Assembly (NCBI GenBank): GCA_947258795.1
Contig: CAMYJU010000004.1
Location: 1 to 64,000, forward strand
DNA from: an uncultured Gammaproteobacteria bacterium
GTDB taxonomy: Bacteria > Pseudomonadota > Gammaproteobacteria > DRJJ01
Direction of reading: 5' to 3'
Length of the DNA: 64,000 bases
Below, one piece after another: positions 56,032-64,000 of the stretch. How positions within the stretch are numbered: position 1 is the first letter of the stretch; each line of letters starts with the position of its first letter. Under the pieces are notes generated by a model, which was not told the origin of the DNA, searched no databases, and worked only from the letters and a program-made list of their open reading frames with translations. The translations under genes were made by a program, and so were the position numbers.

Positions 56032-59000
56032 CATATATATTCTCGGCGGTGGTGAGCTATGGGTCCTGAATGCATGCCAGCATTTACGGGAATCCGGTCA
56101 TGAAGTTGCTGTAGTCTGCCCCTGGCGATCTCCCCTGCATGACCAGTGCCAGGCAGCTGGCATCGAGGTCTTCTGCTTCTTTCGAATGGAAGGACTACCC
56201 AATTACGAACCGGTCTATCATTTTCTGGAAAAGAATAACTTCGATATACTTTATTGCACAATAATTGGCGGGATATGTGAGGCCATGGTACTGGAAACCA
56301 TGGTAGACCGTATCAACTGCCACCGTCCGGATTCAAGGATGGCATTAGTCCTGAAAACAGGGCTCCCGCCCATGGCGAATCTGACACCACAATACTACGG
56401 CATTGGCTCAGGTACTGCCATACCTCGTCTGCATGTGGTATCAGAACGCAACCGTCAGTCTTTTATACAGTGGCTGCATCATCACAATATCCGCTTTGAT
56501 GAGAATTTTATCGAGACTATCCGCGAAGGTGTTGATCTCAATCGTTTCAACGATTTCAGTAACAGACAGTCTGTCAATAGATCTAATCTCGGGATTTCTG
56601 CCAACCAACAGCTTGTAAGCTGTATTGCCAGACTGCACACAATGAAGGGACAGGAAAATCTGCTGCGAGCCATACCCGGAGTAATCGACAAACATCCTGA
56701 TACAGTCTTTCTGTTCGCGGGCGATGGAGAGGACCGGGCAAGACTGGAGTCCATACGGGACCAGTTGGGTCTTAGCGATCAGGTAAGATTTCTGGGACAT
56801 ATCGAGGATGTCCCTGCCCTGCTCTCCATCACTGACATCCTGTGCCACCCGTCTTTGGCAGACGGTTTGCCCAATTCTATAGTCGAGGCGATGGCCGCGG
56901 GCGTTCCTGTACTTGCGAGTGATACGGACGGCATCCCGGAACTGATACAACATGAAAAATCAGGCTTACTTATAAACCCGTATAATGTGGCCACAATCAC
57001 CAGGCTGCTAAACCGTTTGCTGGCATCACCCGATCTCAGGGGTGCCTATGCCAAGCAGGGTAAATATGTAATTCAAAACAATTTTGATATCCGGAAAAAC
57101 CTACAACACCTGATCACACGACTGAAAGATGACCTGGAAACGGTGCGCAATGGCAAAGGAATAACCAGCATTAATGCATATACTCAACAGTCCCCTGCAC
57201 CAATACCCGTGATGTTTCTGATGAACTCGGTACGCACAGGCGGAGAGGAAAGTGAAGTCAAGATACTTGCCCGATACCTGAATCGTTCCCGCTTTCCGCT
57301 ATCCGTACTGAGTTTGTATGATGTTGGTGAAGCAGCTCCGGCAATAGAAGAATTGCTTGCGTCTGGCATAACTATAGATACGGCCTGCCATGGCCTGCCG
57401 GGGACAGAGGAAAAAGTCCAATATGTAGTCAATAAAATCAGGAAGGAACAAATCAGGATAGTCGTAGCCTGCCAGGATACACGTACTGCATTTCATGTAT
57501 TCAATCACATCCTCCCAGACGAATGTCGGCTTATTGAGCATGGAGGTATAATTGAAGAAACCTCAGCAATACCCAAACATTTAACAAGATTTTATATTGG
57601 CGTTTCCCGGGATATTCGCGATGCGGCAGCGGCATTGATGCCAGACAGATCCCGGGCTGCTTACATCCCAAGCATGATCGACACCAGGGAATTCGAGGGC
57701 CTGGACAGACGGTCACTTCGAAAGGCATATGGCTTTTCAGATGATGACACAGTAGTAATTTTTGTAGGGCGGATAGACCCCAAGAAACGTATTGAACTGC
57801 TACTCCAGGCTGCTGCCACACTCATTCCGGCTTACCGACAACTGCATTTCCTGATAGTCGGGGGTGCAGATGCATACTCTCCCGAGTATCTCAAACAACT
57901 CCTGAACGCCAGTCAACTGCTAATCAATACGGGAAGACTGGCGTTTACTGGTACCCGTGGAGATGTCCCTGCCTTAATGACTGCAGCAAATATCCTGATA
58001 CTCCCCGGCACTGGTGAAGGCATGTCACATGTAATATCAGAAGCAGGAGCCGCCGGTCTTGCCGTAGTCGCTTCTGACGACGGCTCCGCCCGAGAACAAC
58101 TGGATGATGGAAAGGGAGGGTATATCTTTTCACAGGAACAACCCAATGCCCTTCTGAATACACTGGTCACCGTACTCGAAAATCCTGCTGACCGGATCGC
58201 GAAGGGATTACACCTGCGTAAAAAAGTCGCAGCCGAATACAGCGCAGATGTACTTATTCCACAATGGGAAAAATTGCTTCACGAAGCCGGAAGTGAAACC
58301 GGTAATGCACACGAGCTGTATATTCACAGTCTCGATCGGGGCATCGATTTTCCCACTGAAATACAAATCCAGACCATCACATCCTGCAATGCCTCCTGCG
58401 TCATGTGCCCTTACCCTGAGGTCTCGAAAGAATTCCCGCTCGGCCGCATGTCAGAAGAAGTATACGACCGGATTATTGATGAATGTGCGCAGGAATCAGG
58501 CTTGCGCCGTATCGAACCTTTTCTGATGAATGAAGCATTTACTGATAAACGCATTATTGAGCTCATCAGCAAAACCAAGCAAAAAGTACCTCATGCGATG
58601 GTTACTGTAACCACAAATGGTTCACCATTGACCCCCAGTGTCTCTGATCGCCTTGTAAAAACCGGACTCGATGCCATCTGGTTCAGCTTCAATGGCGCGA
58701 ACCCTGAGACTTATGAAAAAATCATGGGAATACCCTATGACAAGGTAAAACGCAATCTCGACTATCTGCTCAACATTAAACCGCCTGACCTACATGTGTT
58801 TGTAAACATGATCGAAACCGAGTTGATGGCCCCCGAGATAGAGCAGAATATACGCTACTGGCAAAGTCGCGGTGTTCAGGCCGGCTCATCTCCTCTGGTT
58901 AACCGGGCAGGTAATGTAACAAACTTTAACGATTTGAACTACAAGCCTATCAGTAACCATCCGGTTCGCACCTGTGAGCTTCCTTTTTACAAGATGTACA

Positions 59001-59191
59001 TTATACATAATGGCGATGTAGTGCTTTGCTGTATGGATTGGCGTCGCACGCAGGTTGTAGGTAATGTCATGCAGCAGAGTATTCGGGACATTTGGAATGG
59101 GCAGGAGTATCGCCGTATCCGGCAACTTCATATCGAAGGTCGTGATGCCGAACTTGAGCTATGTTCCAGGTGTTCTTACACACTAAGCTGA
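56009..59191 (+). CDS. GT4-GT4-radical SAM/SPASM fusion protein
   Basis: A 1060-residue protein with three parts. Residues about 1-380 are a GT-B glycosyltransferase (ILGGGELWVLNACQHL, FAGDGEDRARLES, HPSLADGLPNSIVEAMAAG). About 395-765 is a second GT4-like unit (RTGGEESEVKILARYL, FVGRIDPKKRIELLL, LPGTGEGMSHVISEAGAAG). About 780-1060 is a radical SAM domain with CNASCVMC (Cys793, 797, 800), followed by SPASM-type cysteines (CELPF, LCCMDW, CSRC). No membrane segments are seen. The natural reading is a bifunctional or trifunctional peptide- or glycan-modifying enzyme. It overlaps GT9 by 23 bases, so co-translation is likely. Confidence 0.8.
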   Translation: MKICFYNDIYILGGGELWVLNACQHLRESGHEVAVVCPWRSPLHDQCQAAGIEVFCFFRMEGLPNYEPVYHFLEKNNFDILYCTIIGGICEAMVLETMVDRINCHRPDSRMALVLKTGLPPMANLTPQYYGIGSGTAIPRLHVVSERNRQSFIQWLHHHNIRFDENFIETIREGVDLNRFNDFSNRQSVNRSNLGISANQQLVSCIARLHTMKGQENLLRAIPGVIDKHPDTVFLFAGDGEDRARLESIRDQLGLSDQVRFLGHIEDVPALLSITDILCHPSLADGLPNSIVEAMAAGVPVLASDTDGIPELIQHEKSGLLINPYNVATITRLLNRLLASPDLRGAYAKQGKYVIQNNFDIRKNLQHLITRLKDDLETVRNGKGITSINAYTQQSPAPIPVMFLMNSVRTGGEESEVKILARYLNRSRFPLSVLSLYDVGEAAPAIEELLASGITIDTACHGLPGTEEKVQYVVNKIRKEQIRIVVACQDTRTAFHVFNHILPDECRLIEHGGIIEETSAIPKHLTRFYIGVSRDIRDAAAALMPDRSRAAYIPSMIDTREFEGLDRRSLRKAYGFSDDDTVVIFVGRIDPKKRIELLLQAAATLIPAYRQLHFLIVGGADAYSPEYLKQLLNASQLLINTGRLAFTGTRGDVPALMTAANILILPGTGEGMSHVISEAGAAGLAVVASDDGSAREQLDDGKGGYIFSQEQPNALLNTLVTVLENPADRIAKGLHLRKKVAAEYSADVLIPQWEKLLHEAGSETGNAHELYIHSLDRGIDFPTEIQIQTITSCNASCVMCPYPEVSKEFPLGRMSEEVYDRIIDECAQESGLRRIEPFLMNEAFTDKRIIELISKTKQKVPHAMVTVTTNGSPLTPSVSDRLVKTGLDAIWFSFNGANPETYEKIMGIPYDKVKRNLDYLLNIKPPDLHVFVNMIETELMAPEIEQNIRYWQSRGVQAGSSPLVNRAGNVTNFNDLNYKPISNHPVRTCELPFYKMYIIHNGDVVLCCMDWRRTQVVGNVMQQSIRDIWNGQEYRRIRQLHIEGRDAELELCSRCSYTLS

Positions 59192-59192
59192 C

Positions 59193-59255
59193 ATGAACAG
59201 ACAGCCTGATCAACCAGCCGCACAGATAACTCCTGATATAAGCAAACAGTCATGA
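59193..59255 (+). CDS. Possible 20-residue leader ORF before the B12 radical SAM gene
   Basis: A small frame (M-NRQPDQPAAQITPDISKQS) starts 2 bases after the fusion gene stop, and its TGA overlaps the ATG of the next gene as ATGA. This is the arrangement of a translationally coupled short ORF. It has no clear ribosome site. It contains the tripeptide ITP, which also forms the hexad repeat of the upstream subtilase; that may be chance. It could be only a coupling device. Confidence 0.25.
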   Translation: MNRQPDQPAAQITPDISKQS

Positions 59256-61096
59256 CGGATATCCTGCTCCTAAACATGCCTTTTGTATCAATCTCACGGC
59301 CGGCGATCGGAATCAGTACTCTCAAGTCCGTTCTGACAGCGCAGAATATCCAGGCAGATATAGCCTATCCGAACATCCTGTTCGCACAAATGATGGGGCT
59401 ACCTACCTATGAACTGCTTGATGAAAAACTCAGTGATGCTCTTTTTTGTGGTGACTGGTTATTCGCACAATATCTTTTCGCTGAAGAGCTGGATCTGGAT
59501 ACCTATATCAATACCCTGGAACATTATACTGAAGGCAAAAGTGCATTCGAAAAAATCATGGCCGCACGCGATCGTATTGAAGAATTTCTGCTAACTTGTA
59601 TAGAAACCTACAATATCAAGGATTACAGTATCATCGGTTTTACATCCACCTTTGAGCAAAATCTTGCTTCTCTTGCCCTGGCAAAGCTGATTAAAACGAA
59701 ATACCCCGACAAGAAAACCATTATTGGAGGATCCAACTGCGAAGGCCTGATGGGACTGCAAATACACAAAAGTTTCCCATGGATTGACTACGTATGTACT
59801 GGTGAAGGCGAAAAATGCCTACTGGAACTGGTAACACGACTGAAACAGGGCCTTGGCGTACAAGGCGTCAGGGGGATCATTTACCGTGACGGGGATCAGT
59901 CGATAGACAATGGCCTGGTCGAATCAGCCATCTGCATGAATGACATACCAATACCTGATTATGATGACTATTTTCTGGCTATTCGAGACAACGGAATGGA
60001 TCGGCGGCTGAATCCCTCGTTACCAATTGAAACCTCACGGGGATGCTGGTGGGGGGCCAAATCACATTGCACATTCTGTGGTCTGAATGGAGCCACAATG
60101 AACTTTCGAAGCAAGAGTACATCAAGAGTCATCCATGAGCTTCAATACCTGAAGACACGGTACTCAATTCAGCAATTTGTAGCCGTGGACAATATTATTG
60201 ATATGAGCTACTTCCAGGATTTATTACCACAGCTTCGGGACCGGCCTCTGGGTGTATCACTGTTCTACGAAACCAAGGCCAATTTGAAAAAAGAACAGGT
60301 TTTACTTCTGAAAGGGGCAGGTATACATGCTATACAGCCAGGTATCGAGAGCCTGAGTAGCCATGTTTTAAAACTGATGCGGAAAGGCGTGACGGCCATA
60401 CAGAATATCCAGCTACTCAAATGGTGTAAAGAATATGGCATAAATGTAGCCTGGAATCTGTTATATGGATTTCCAGGAGAAACCCAGCGCGATTTTGAGG
60501 ATATTTACGAATTAATGGATTCCATATATCACCTGCAACCGCCTCATTCCATAGGCACAGTCAGAATGGACAGGTTCAGTCCTTATTTTACTGATCCTGA
60601 ATCGTTCGGACTGAAGAATGTAAAACCCTTTACCATTTACCAGTATATATATCCAGTTCCTGCAGAAGATCTGAAACATCTGGTTTATTTTTTTGAGTAT
60701 GAGTCCCGGGAGCAACAGCAAATCGAATCATATATAACCAGGCTCCGGGATAAAGTCGATGCATGGAAGGCCTCCAGCGGCTGCAATTTAAGCAAGAAAT
60801 ACGATGACGATTCAGGCTTACTTATTACAGACACTCGACCCAACAGGGTCCACGAACACATCGTACTGAAAGGGATTCAAAAAGATGTCTATGACTTCTG
60901 CGAACAGAAAAGAAGTCATTCCGGCATCACACGATTCCTGGACCAGACTTATGGCCTCTGTACGGATATCGAAACATGGCTAAGCCAGTTTTTAAAACAG
61001 ATGGTCGAATGGCGACTAATGGTATTTGAGAACGGGCACTTTTTAAGTCTCGCAACAATTGAGCAGGATCACACTCGACAGAAATCCTGCCTATAA
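59252..61096 (+). CDS. B12-binding radical SAM enzyme of the RiPP-maturation type
   Basis: A 614-residue protein. The N-terminal part (about 1-215) is a cobalamin-binding-like domain (IGISTLKSVLTAQ, KTIIGGSNCEGLMGLQIHKS, YVCTGEGEKC). The radical SAM cluster sits in RGCWWGAKSHCTFCGLNG with Cys265, Cys273 and Cys276, spacing Cx7CxxC instead of the usual Cx3Cx2C. This spacing, with CGLNGATMNFRSKS, is typical of the RiPP maturation radical SAM C-methyltransferase group (TIGR03975). A helical C-terminal region follows. Known members methylate ribosomal peptide precursors; none with a recognised leader is nearby. It abuts the fusion gene. Confidence 0.83.
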   Translation: MTDILLLNMPFVSISRPAIGISTLKSVLTAQNIQADIAYPNILFAQMMGLPTYELLDEKLSDALFCGDWLFAQYLFAEELDLDTYINTLEHYTEGKSAFEKIMAARDRIEEFLLTCIETYNIKDYSIIGFTSTFEQNLASLALAKLIKTKYPDKKTIIGGSNCEGLMGLQIHKSFPWIDYVCTGEGEKCLLELVTRLKQGLGVQGVRGIIYRDGDQSIDNGLVESAICMNDIPIPDYDDYFLAIRDNGMDRRLNPSLPIETSRGCWWGAKSHCTFCGLNGATMNFRSKSTSRVIHELQYLKTRYSIQQFVAVDNIIDMSYFQDLLPQLRDRPLGVSLFYETKANLKKEQVLLLKGAGIHAIQPGIESLSSHVLKLMRKGVTAIQNIQLLKWCKEYGINVAWNLLYGFPGETQRDFEDIYELMDSIYHLQPPHSIGTVRMDRFSPYFTDPESFGLKNVKPFTIYQYIYPVPAEDLKHLVYFFEYESREQQQIESYITRLRDKVDAWKASSGCNLSKKYDDDSGLLITDTRPNRVHEHIVLKGIQKDVYDFCEQKRSHSGITRFLDQTYGLCTDIETWLSQFLKQMVEWRLMVFENGHFLSLATIEQDHTRQKSCL

Positions 61097-61128
61097 CCAT
61101 AACCACTGAATGATCTCCTGCCAGAACA

Positions 61129-61644
61129 TCAATAACCGCCCCTACTCCCCAGTCTATGGCTTTCATATATAGCACGCGCGTGGTGTGATTTCATGAATTG
61201 CACGAATAATTCACCATAGTCACCTCCATACTCAAAACTGCCGATATAGTAATCTGTACTGATCTGCTCCAGTACGGCTTCGCCCTGACCGGCACCAGGC
61301 AGGCTGACCATTTCAAACTGTCCAGGGAAAATATTCAGATAGCGTTGGGCAAGATGATAATACAACGGTGCCACATCGGCCTGATCCTCAAGCAGGGCCA
61401 TCGGCAGTTCGCGATGATATATATGCCGACCCTGCATCACACTGTTCCCCGGCTGTTCCAGACGCTGTCGTAATGCCTGTTGATCCAGGCCGCCAGGGCC
61501 ATATGGTGATTGCCGTCCGAAAACTCCACCAGCCCGGCACACTGCAAACCATCATGAAAATCCAGCACACAATTGTGCTGGCCGTCATGCCAGCACAGGT
61601 CCTGGTCATTGCCAGGCCAGCCCAGGGCAGTTGTGCCATATGCG
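61129..61644 (-). pseudogene. Decayed periplasmic substrate-binding protein gene
   Basis: The minus strand from about 61542 reads ALRQRLEQPGNSVMQGRHIYHREL, then LLEDQADVAPLYYHLAQRYL, FPGQFEMVSLPGAGQGEAVL and FVQFMKSHHARAIYESH. This resembles the C-terminal half of molybdate- or tungstate-type ABC substrate-binding proteins. The part upstream (61500-61640) continues in a different frame and ends in a stop. The N-terminal half and start are missing. It lies immediately after mscS on the same strand and is probably a remnant. Confidence 0.5.
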
Positions 61645-61648
61645 GCTG

Positions 61649-62479
61649 CTACGCCTGTTTCACCTCGAACATATGCACATCCTGCTGCGGATACGGGAAG
61701 CTGACACCATTCTGATCGAATGCCTTTTTGATATTTTCGAGCAGGTCGGAACGCACGCCCCAGTAATCAGCCGAGTTCACCCACGGACGCACATTCAGGT
61801 TGACACTGCTATCGCCCAGCTCGGCCAGGCTAATAGCCGGCTCGGGATCTTTCAGGATACGCTCATCGGCGGCGAATACACCTGTAATCAGCTCACGGGC
61901 CTTTTCGATATCGTCGTCATAACCGATGCCGATAACCAAGTCGATACGTCGCGTATCGCGTGCAGAAAAGTTAGTGATCATGCCCCCGTAGATGCCCGAG
62001 TTTGGAATGGTAATTTCACGGTTATCACCGGTCTTCAATACCGTATTAAAGATATTAACTTGATCCACGACACCGCTGGTCCCACCTGCCTCGACGAAAT
62101 CACCTGTTTTAAACGGCCTGAACAAGATCAGCATCACCCCGGCCGCAAAATTCGACAATGAATCCTTCAGCGCCAGGCCTATGGCCAGGCCGGCAGCACC
62201 CAGAATCGCCAGCAGGGAGGTGGTATTGACGCCCAACTGGTCCAGTGCCGCGATCACCACCGCAACCAGCAATACCGCGTAGACCATGTCGGCGAGGAAC
62301 TTGATCAGCATTTCATCGATACCGGATTTACCCATCAGTTTCTTGATCAGCTTGACGATCATGCGTGCGATCATACGCCCGATGTAAAACACAAGGATTG
62401 CCATCACAATCTTGATACCCCACGGAATTGCGTAGGTGTCGATATAGTGAGTCAATTGATCCATGTTGAGGTCATTCAT
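61649..62479 (-). CDS. mscS: Small-conductance mechanosensitive channel MscS
   Basis: A 276-residue inner-membrane channel that opens under membrane tension to release osmolytes. It has three hydrophobic segments near 20-45, 62-85 and 88-118, the last with the Gly/Ala-rich pore helix LLAILGAAGLAIGLALKDS. A cytoplasmic beta domain follows (GDFVEAGGTSGVVDQVN, ITIPNSGIYGGMITNFS), and then the C-terminal alpha/beta domain. The length matches E. coli MscS. The start MNDLNMDQL is near a GGGGAGAA ribosome site. No neighbour is functionally linked. Confidence 0.95.
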   Translation of the reverse strand: MNDLNMDQLTHYIDTYAIPWGIKIVMAILVFYIGRMIARMIVKLIKKLMGKSGIDEMLIKFLADMVYAVLLVAVVIAALDQLGVNTTSLLAILGAAGLAIGLALKDSLSNFAAGVMLILFRPFKTGDFVEAGGTSGVVDQVNIFNTVLKTGDNREITIPNSGIYGGMITNFSARDTRRIDLVIGIGYDDDIEKARELITGVFAADERILKDPEPAISLAELGDSSVNLNVRPWVNSADYWGVRSDLLENIKKAFDQNGVSFPYPQQDVHMFEVKQA

Positions 62480-62836
62480 GTAGTTCTCCCCTTTAATCTA
62501 CTTATCGAAGGTTATTAACTTGTTTTTTGTATTGTTACTAATAGACTGCTGTTTTATAAGGACTTTAATTGACATAACATTTTGATTCAAGGCCTGCCAG
62601 CGTACACAAAAGTCCCCAAAAAGGCCATCTCTTCTTGAGCTGACAGGCCGAAAAATGGTTCAATATACGGTTCTTGTGTTCGGCGTGCAGATGGCCGGGA
62701 CAAACGGGGTCCTGGCGTGGCGGAAACCGGAGTAGACACAGCGGAATTCAGGGTGGCGCAGTGCGCGTAGCCCGACAGATAAATCGATTAAACGACTTAA
62801 CGCAGACTATTAATATCTTTTAAGGAGCAATAGCAA
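62480..62836. promoter_or_regulatory. Upstream region of phosphoribulokinase
   Basis: About 350 bases between divergent mscS and prk. No gene is seen. A TTGACA at 62569-62574 lacks a matching -10 box at the right spacing, so no promoter is claimed. An AAGGAGC ribosome site lies before the prk ATG. Confidence 0.4.
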
Positions 62837-63727
62837 ATGTCAAATAAACACCCCGTCGTGGCGGTCACCGGATCATCCGGTGCTGGCACCACCACCGTCA
62901 AGGTTGCGTTCGAGCACATCTTCGTCCGTAATGGTATTAACCCCGTAATCGTCGAGGGCGACAGCTTCCACCGCTATGACCGCGCCGCGATGAAAGAGGC
63001 CATCGAGGAATATGCCGCGAAGGACCAGAACCTCAGTCACTTCGGACCGGATGCCAACCGTTTCGACAAGATCGAAGAGCTGTTCAAACAGTATGGTGAA
63101 AACGGCACCGGCCAGAAGCGCTACTACCTGCACAGCCCTGAAGAGGCCGCTGAACACAATGAAAGACTGGGCACCGACCTGGGTGCGGGCCAGTTCACAC
63201 CATGGGAAGACATCTCTGAAGGCAGCGACCTGCTGTTCTACGAGGGCCTGCATGGTGGCGTGGTAACCGAAACCGAAAATGTTGCCAAATACGTCGATCT
63301 GTTGATTGGTGTGGTGCCACTGGTCAACCTGGAGTGGATACAGAAAATCTTCCGTGATAACGCCCAACGTGGTTACAGTGCCGAGGCCATCGTCGACACC
63401 ATCCTGCGTCGTATGCCTGACTATGTACACCACATTACGCCACAGTTCTCACGCACCGATATCAACTTCCAGCGCGTGCCGACGGTTGATACCTCCAACC
63501 CGTTTATCGCCCGTGATATCCCGACACCTGACGAGAGCTTCGTCGTAATCCGTTTCCGTGATCCGGCCAAGTTCGATGTCGACTTCCCATACCTGCTGAG
63601 CATGATAGACGGATCATTCATGTCACGTCGTAATTCCATTGTCGTACCTGGCGGCAAAATGGGCTTTGCAATGGAAATCATCCTGGCGCCGATTATCGAC
63701 CGTATGATGGCGGGGCGTAACGGCTAG
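62837..63727 (+). CDS. prk: Phosphoribulokinase, class I
   Basis: Makes ribulose-1,5-bisphosphate from ribulose-5-phosphate and ATP, the committed step of the Calvin cycle. The 296-residue length, Walker A GSSGAGTTT, GDSFHRYDR, LSHFGPDANRFDKIEELF, LFYEGLHGG and RRMPDYVHHITPQFS match the octameric proteobacterial form. The start is the ATG at 62837 with an AAGGAGC ribosome site. No RuBisCO gene lies within the window. A terminator follows 49 bases after the stop, so the gene is probably transcribed alone. Confidence 0.96.
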   Translation: MSNKHPVVAVTGSSGAGTTTVKVAFEHIFVRNGINPVIVEGDSFHRYDRAAMKEAIEEYAAKDQNLSHFGPDANRFDKIEELFKQYGENGTGQKRYYLHSPEEAAEHNERLGTDLGAGQFTPWEDISEGSDLLFYEGLHGGVVTETENVAKYVDLLIGVVPLVNLEWIQKIFRDNAQRGYSAEAIVDTILRRMPDYVHHITPQFSRTDINFQRVPTVDTSNPFIARDIPTPDESFVVIRFRDPAKFDVDFPYLLSMIDGSFMSRRNSIVVPGGKMGFAMEIILAPIIDRMMAGRNG

Positions 63728-63775
63728 CCGTCGGATGCGAAATGCCTACAGAGTCGTCACTCTGCACCAAAGAAT

Positions 63776-63802
63776 GGGCGCACATTGTTGCGCCCGTTCT
63801 TT
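63776..63802 (+). terminator. Rho-independent terminator after prk
   Basis: A perfect 7-pair stem (GGGCGCA with TGCGCCC) and a 6-base loop, followed by GTTC and a T6 run, just downstream of the prk stop. Confidence 0.88.
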
Positions 63803-63853
63803 TTTGAATTAAACTTAAGGTCTACAACTATTAAAGACCGCAAGAACCAGACC

Positions 63854-64000
63854 ATGGAAGACCAGCCCTTTCTGATTGCCTCAGCTTCCAATATGCATGC
63901 CTCCGAACTGGTAGGCGCCTGTATTGGAAAACTGGGTGAACTGGACACCAGTATCAATATCGGCTTTGCTTACGCAACCGATATCCTGGCAGACGACTTT
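63854..64000 (+). CDS. FIST-domain-like protein, 5' part
   Basis: The ATG at 63854 begins a frame that stays open to the window edge, giving 49 residues. MHASELVGACIGKLGELD and the strand INIGFAYATDILADDF resemble the start of FIST N-terminal domains, a ligand-binding sensory module. The rest lies outside the window, so function cannot be judged further. Confidence 0.55.
   Translation, partial: MEDQPFLIASASNMHASELVGACIGKLGELDTSINIGFAYATDILADDF

Noticed and set aside
62569-62574. TTGACA as a -35 box for prk
   Set aside because: No acceptable -10 hexamer occurs 16-18 bases downstream, and the site is more than 260 bases from the gene.

Overview
The window looks like chromosomal DNA of a sulfur-oxidising, CO2-fixing gammaproteobacterium, probably near the Chromatiales-type sulfur oxidisers. 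Gene order is gammaproteobacterial: rhlB next to trxA-rho, nudE-cysQ, asmA-mutY-yggX, ldtD-mepK, thiS-thiG-trmB. A sulfur globule-type protein (19383-19940, minus) and a class I phosphoribulokinase (62837-63727, plus) point to sulfur storage and the Calvin cycle. This is inferred from family recognition; no rRNA or other phylogenetic marker was tested.

Layout. 1 to about 650 is a GC-rich IS66 fragment (end of tnpA, tnpB, no tnpC) joined abruptly to the 5' part of a host lipoprotein gene. 991-6283 holds glycogen phosphorylase and a membrane PAS-PAS-GGDEF-EAL protein. 6487-11733 holds rho and trxA (minus), diverging from rhlB, a PilZ-like protein and a cysteine-cluster protein (plus). 11988-19108 carries housekeeping enzymes (yrfG, nudE, cysQ, hrpA). 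19383-26494 has the sulfur globule protein, a lipoprotein cytochrome c and a three-gene minus-strand unit: TonB receptor, periplasmic binding protein, GGDEF-EAL protein. 26704-28220 is a decay zone with a DUF2288 gene, a broken hipA and a trace of a di-haem peroxidase. 28221-36707 has an ACP/AMP-ligase/acyltransferase fusion, a slipin-NfeD pair and a PhnD-like lipoprotein coupled to a histidine kinase. Around 37110-37540 an intact tRNA-Phe is flanked by fragments of itself. 37809-50956 is mostly conserved genes: amrS, asmA-mutY-yggX, tRNA-Gly(CCC), mepK-ldtD with a divergent L,D-transpeptidase, thiS-thiG-trmB and an SLC13 transporter.

The most unusual part is 52975-61096. It has four larger plus-strand genes: a subtilase with a C-terminal tail of about 115 residues built from a Thr/Pro/Ile hexad; a GT9-type glycosyltransferase; a 1060-residue fusion of two GT4-like glycosyltransferase regions with a radical SAM/SPASM domain; and a B12-type radical SAM enzyme resembling RiPP-maturation C-methyltransferases (Cx7CxxC). 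The last three overlap or nearly abut, and sampled G+C is lower than in the housekeeping regions. My working hypothesis is a system in which the protease's repetitive tail, or a peptide encoded elsewhere, is glycosylated and modified by radical chemistry. The sequence shows the genes and their order; the substrate relationship is inference.

The right end has a decayed binding-protein gene, an MscS channel, phosphoribulokinase with a good terminator, and the start of a FIST-domain-like gene cut by the window edge. Two GGDEF-EAL proteins and a PilZ-like candidate receptor suggest substantial cyclic-di-GMP signalling.
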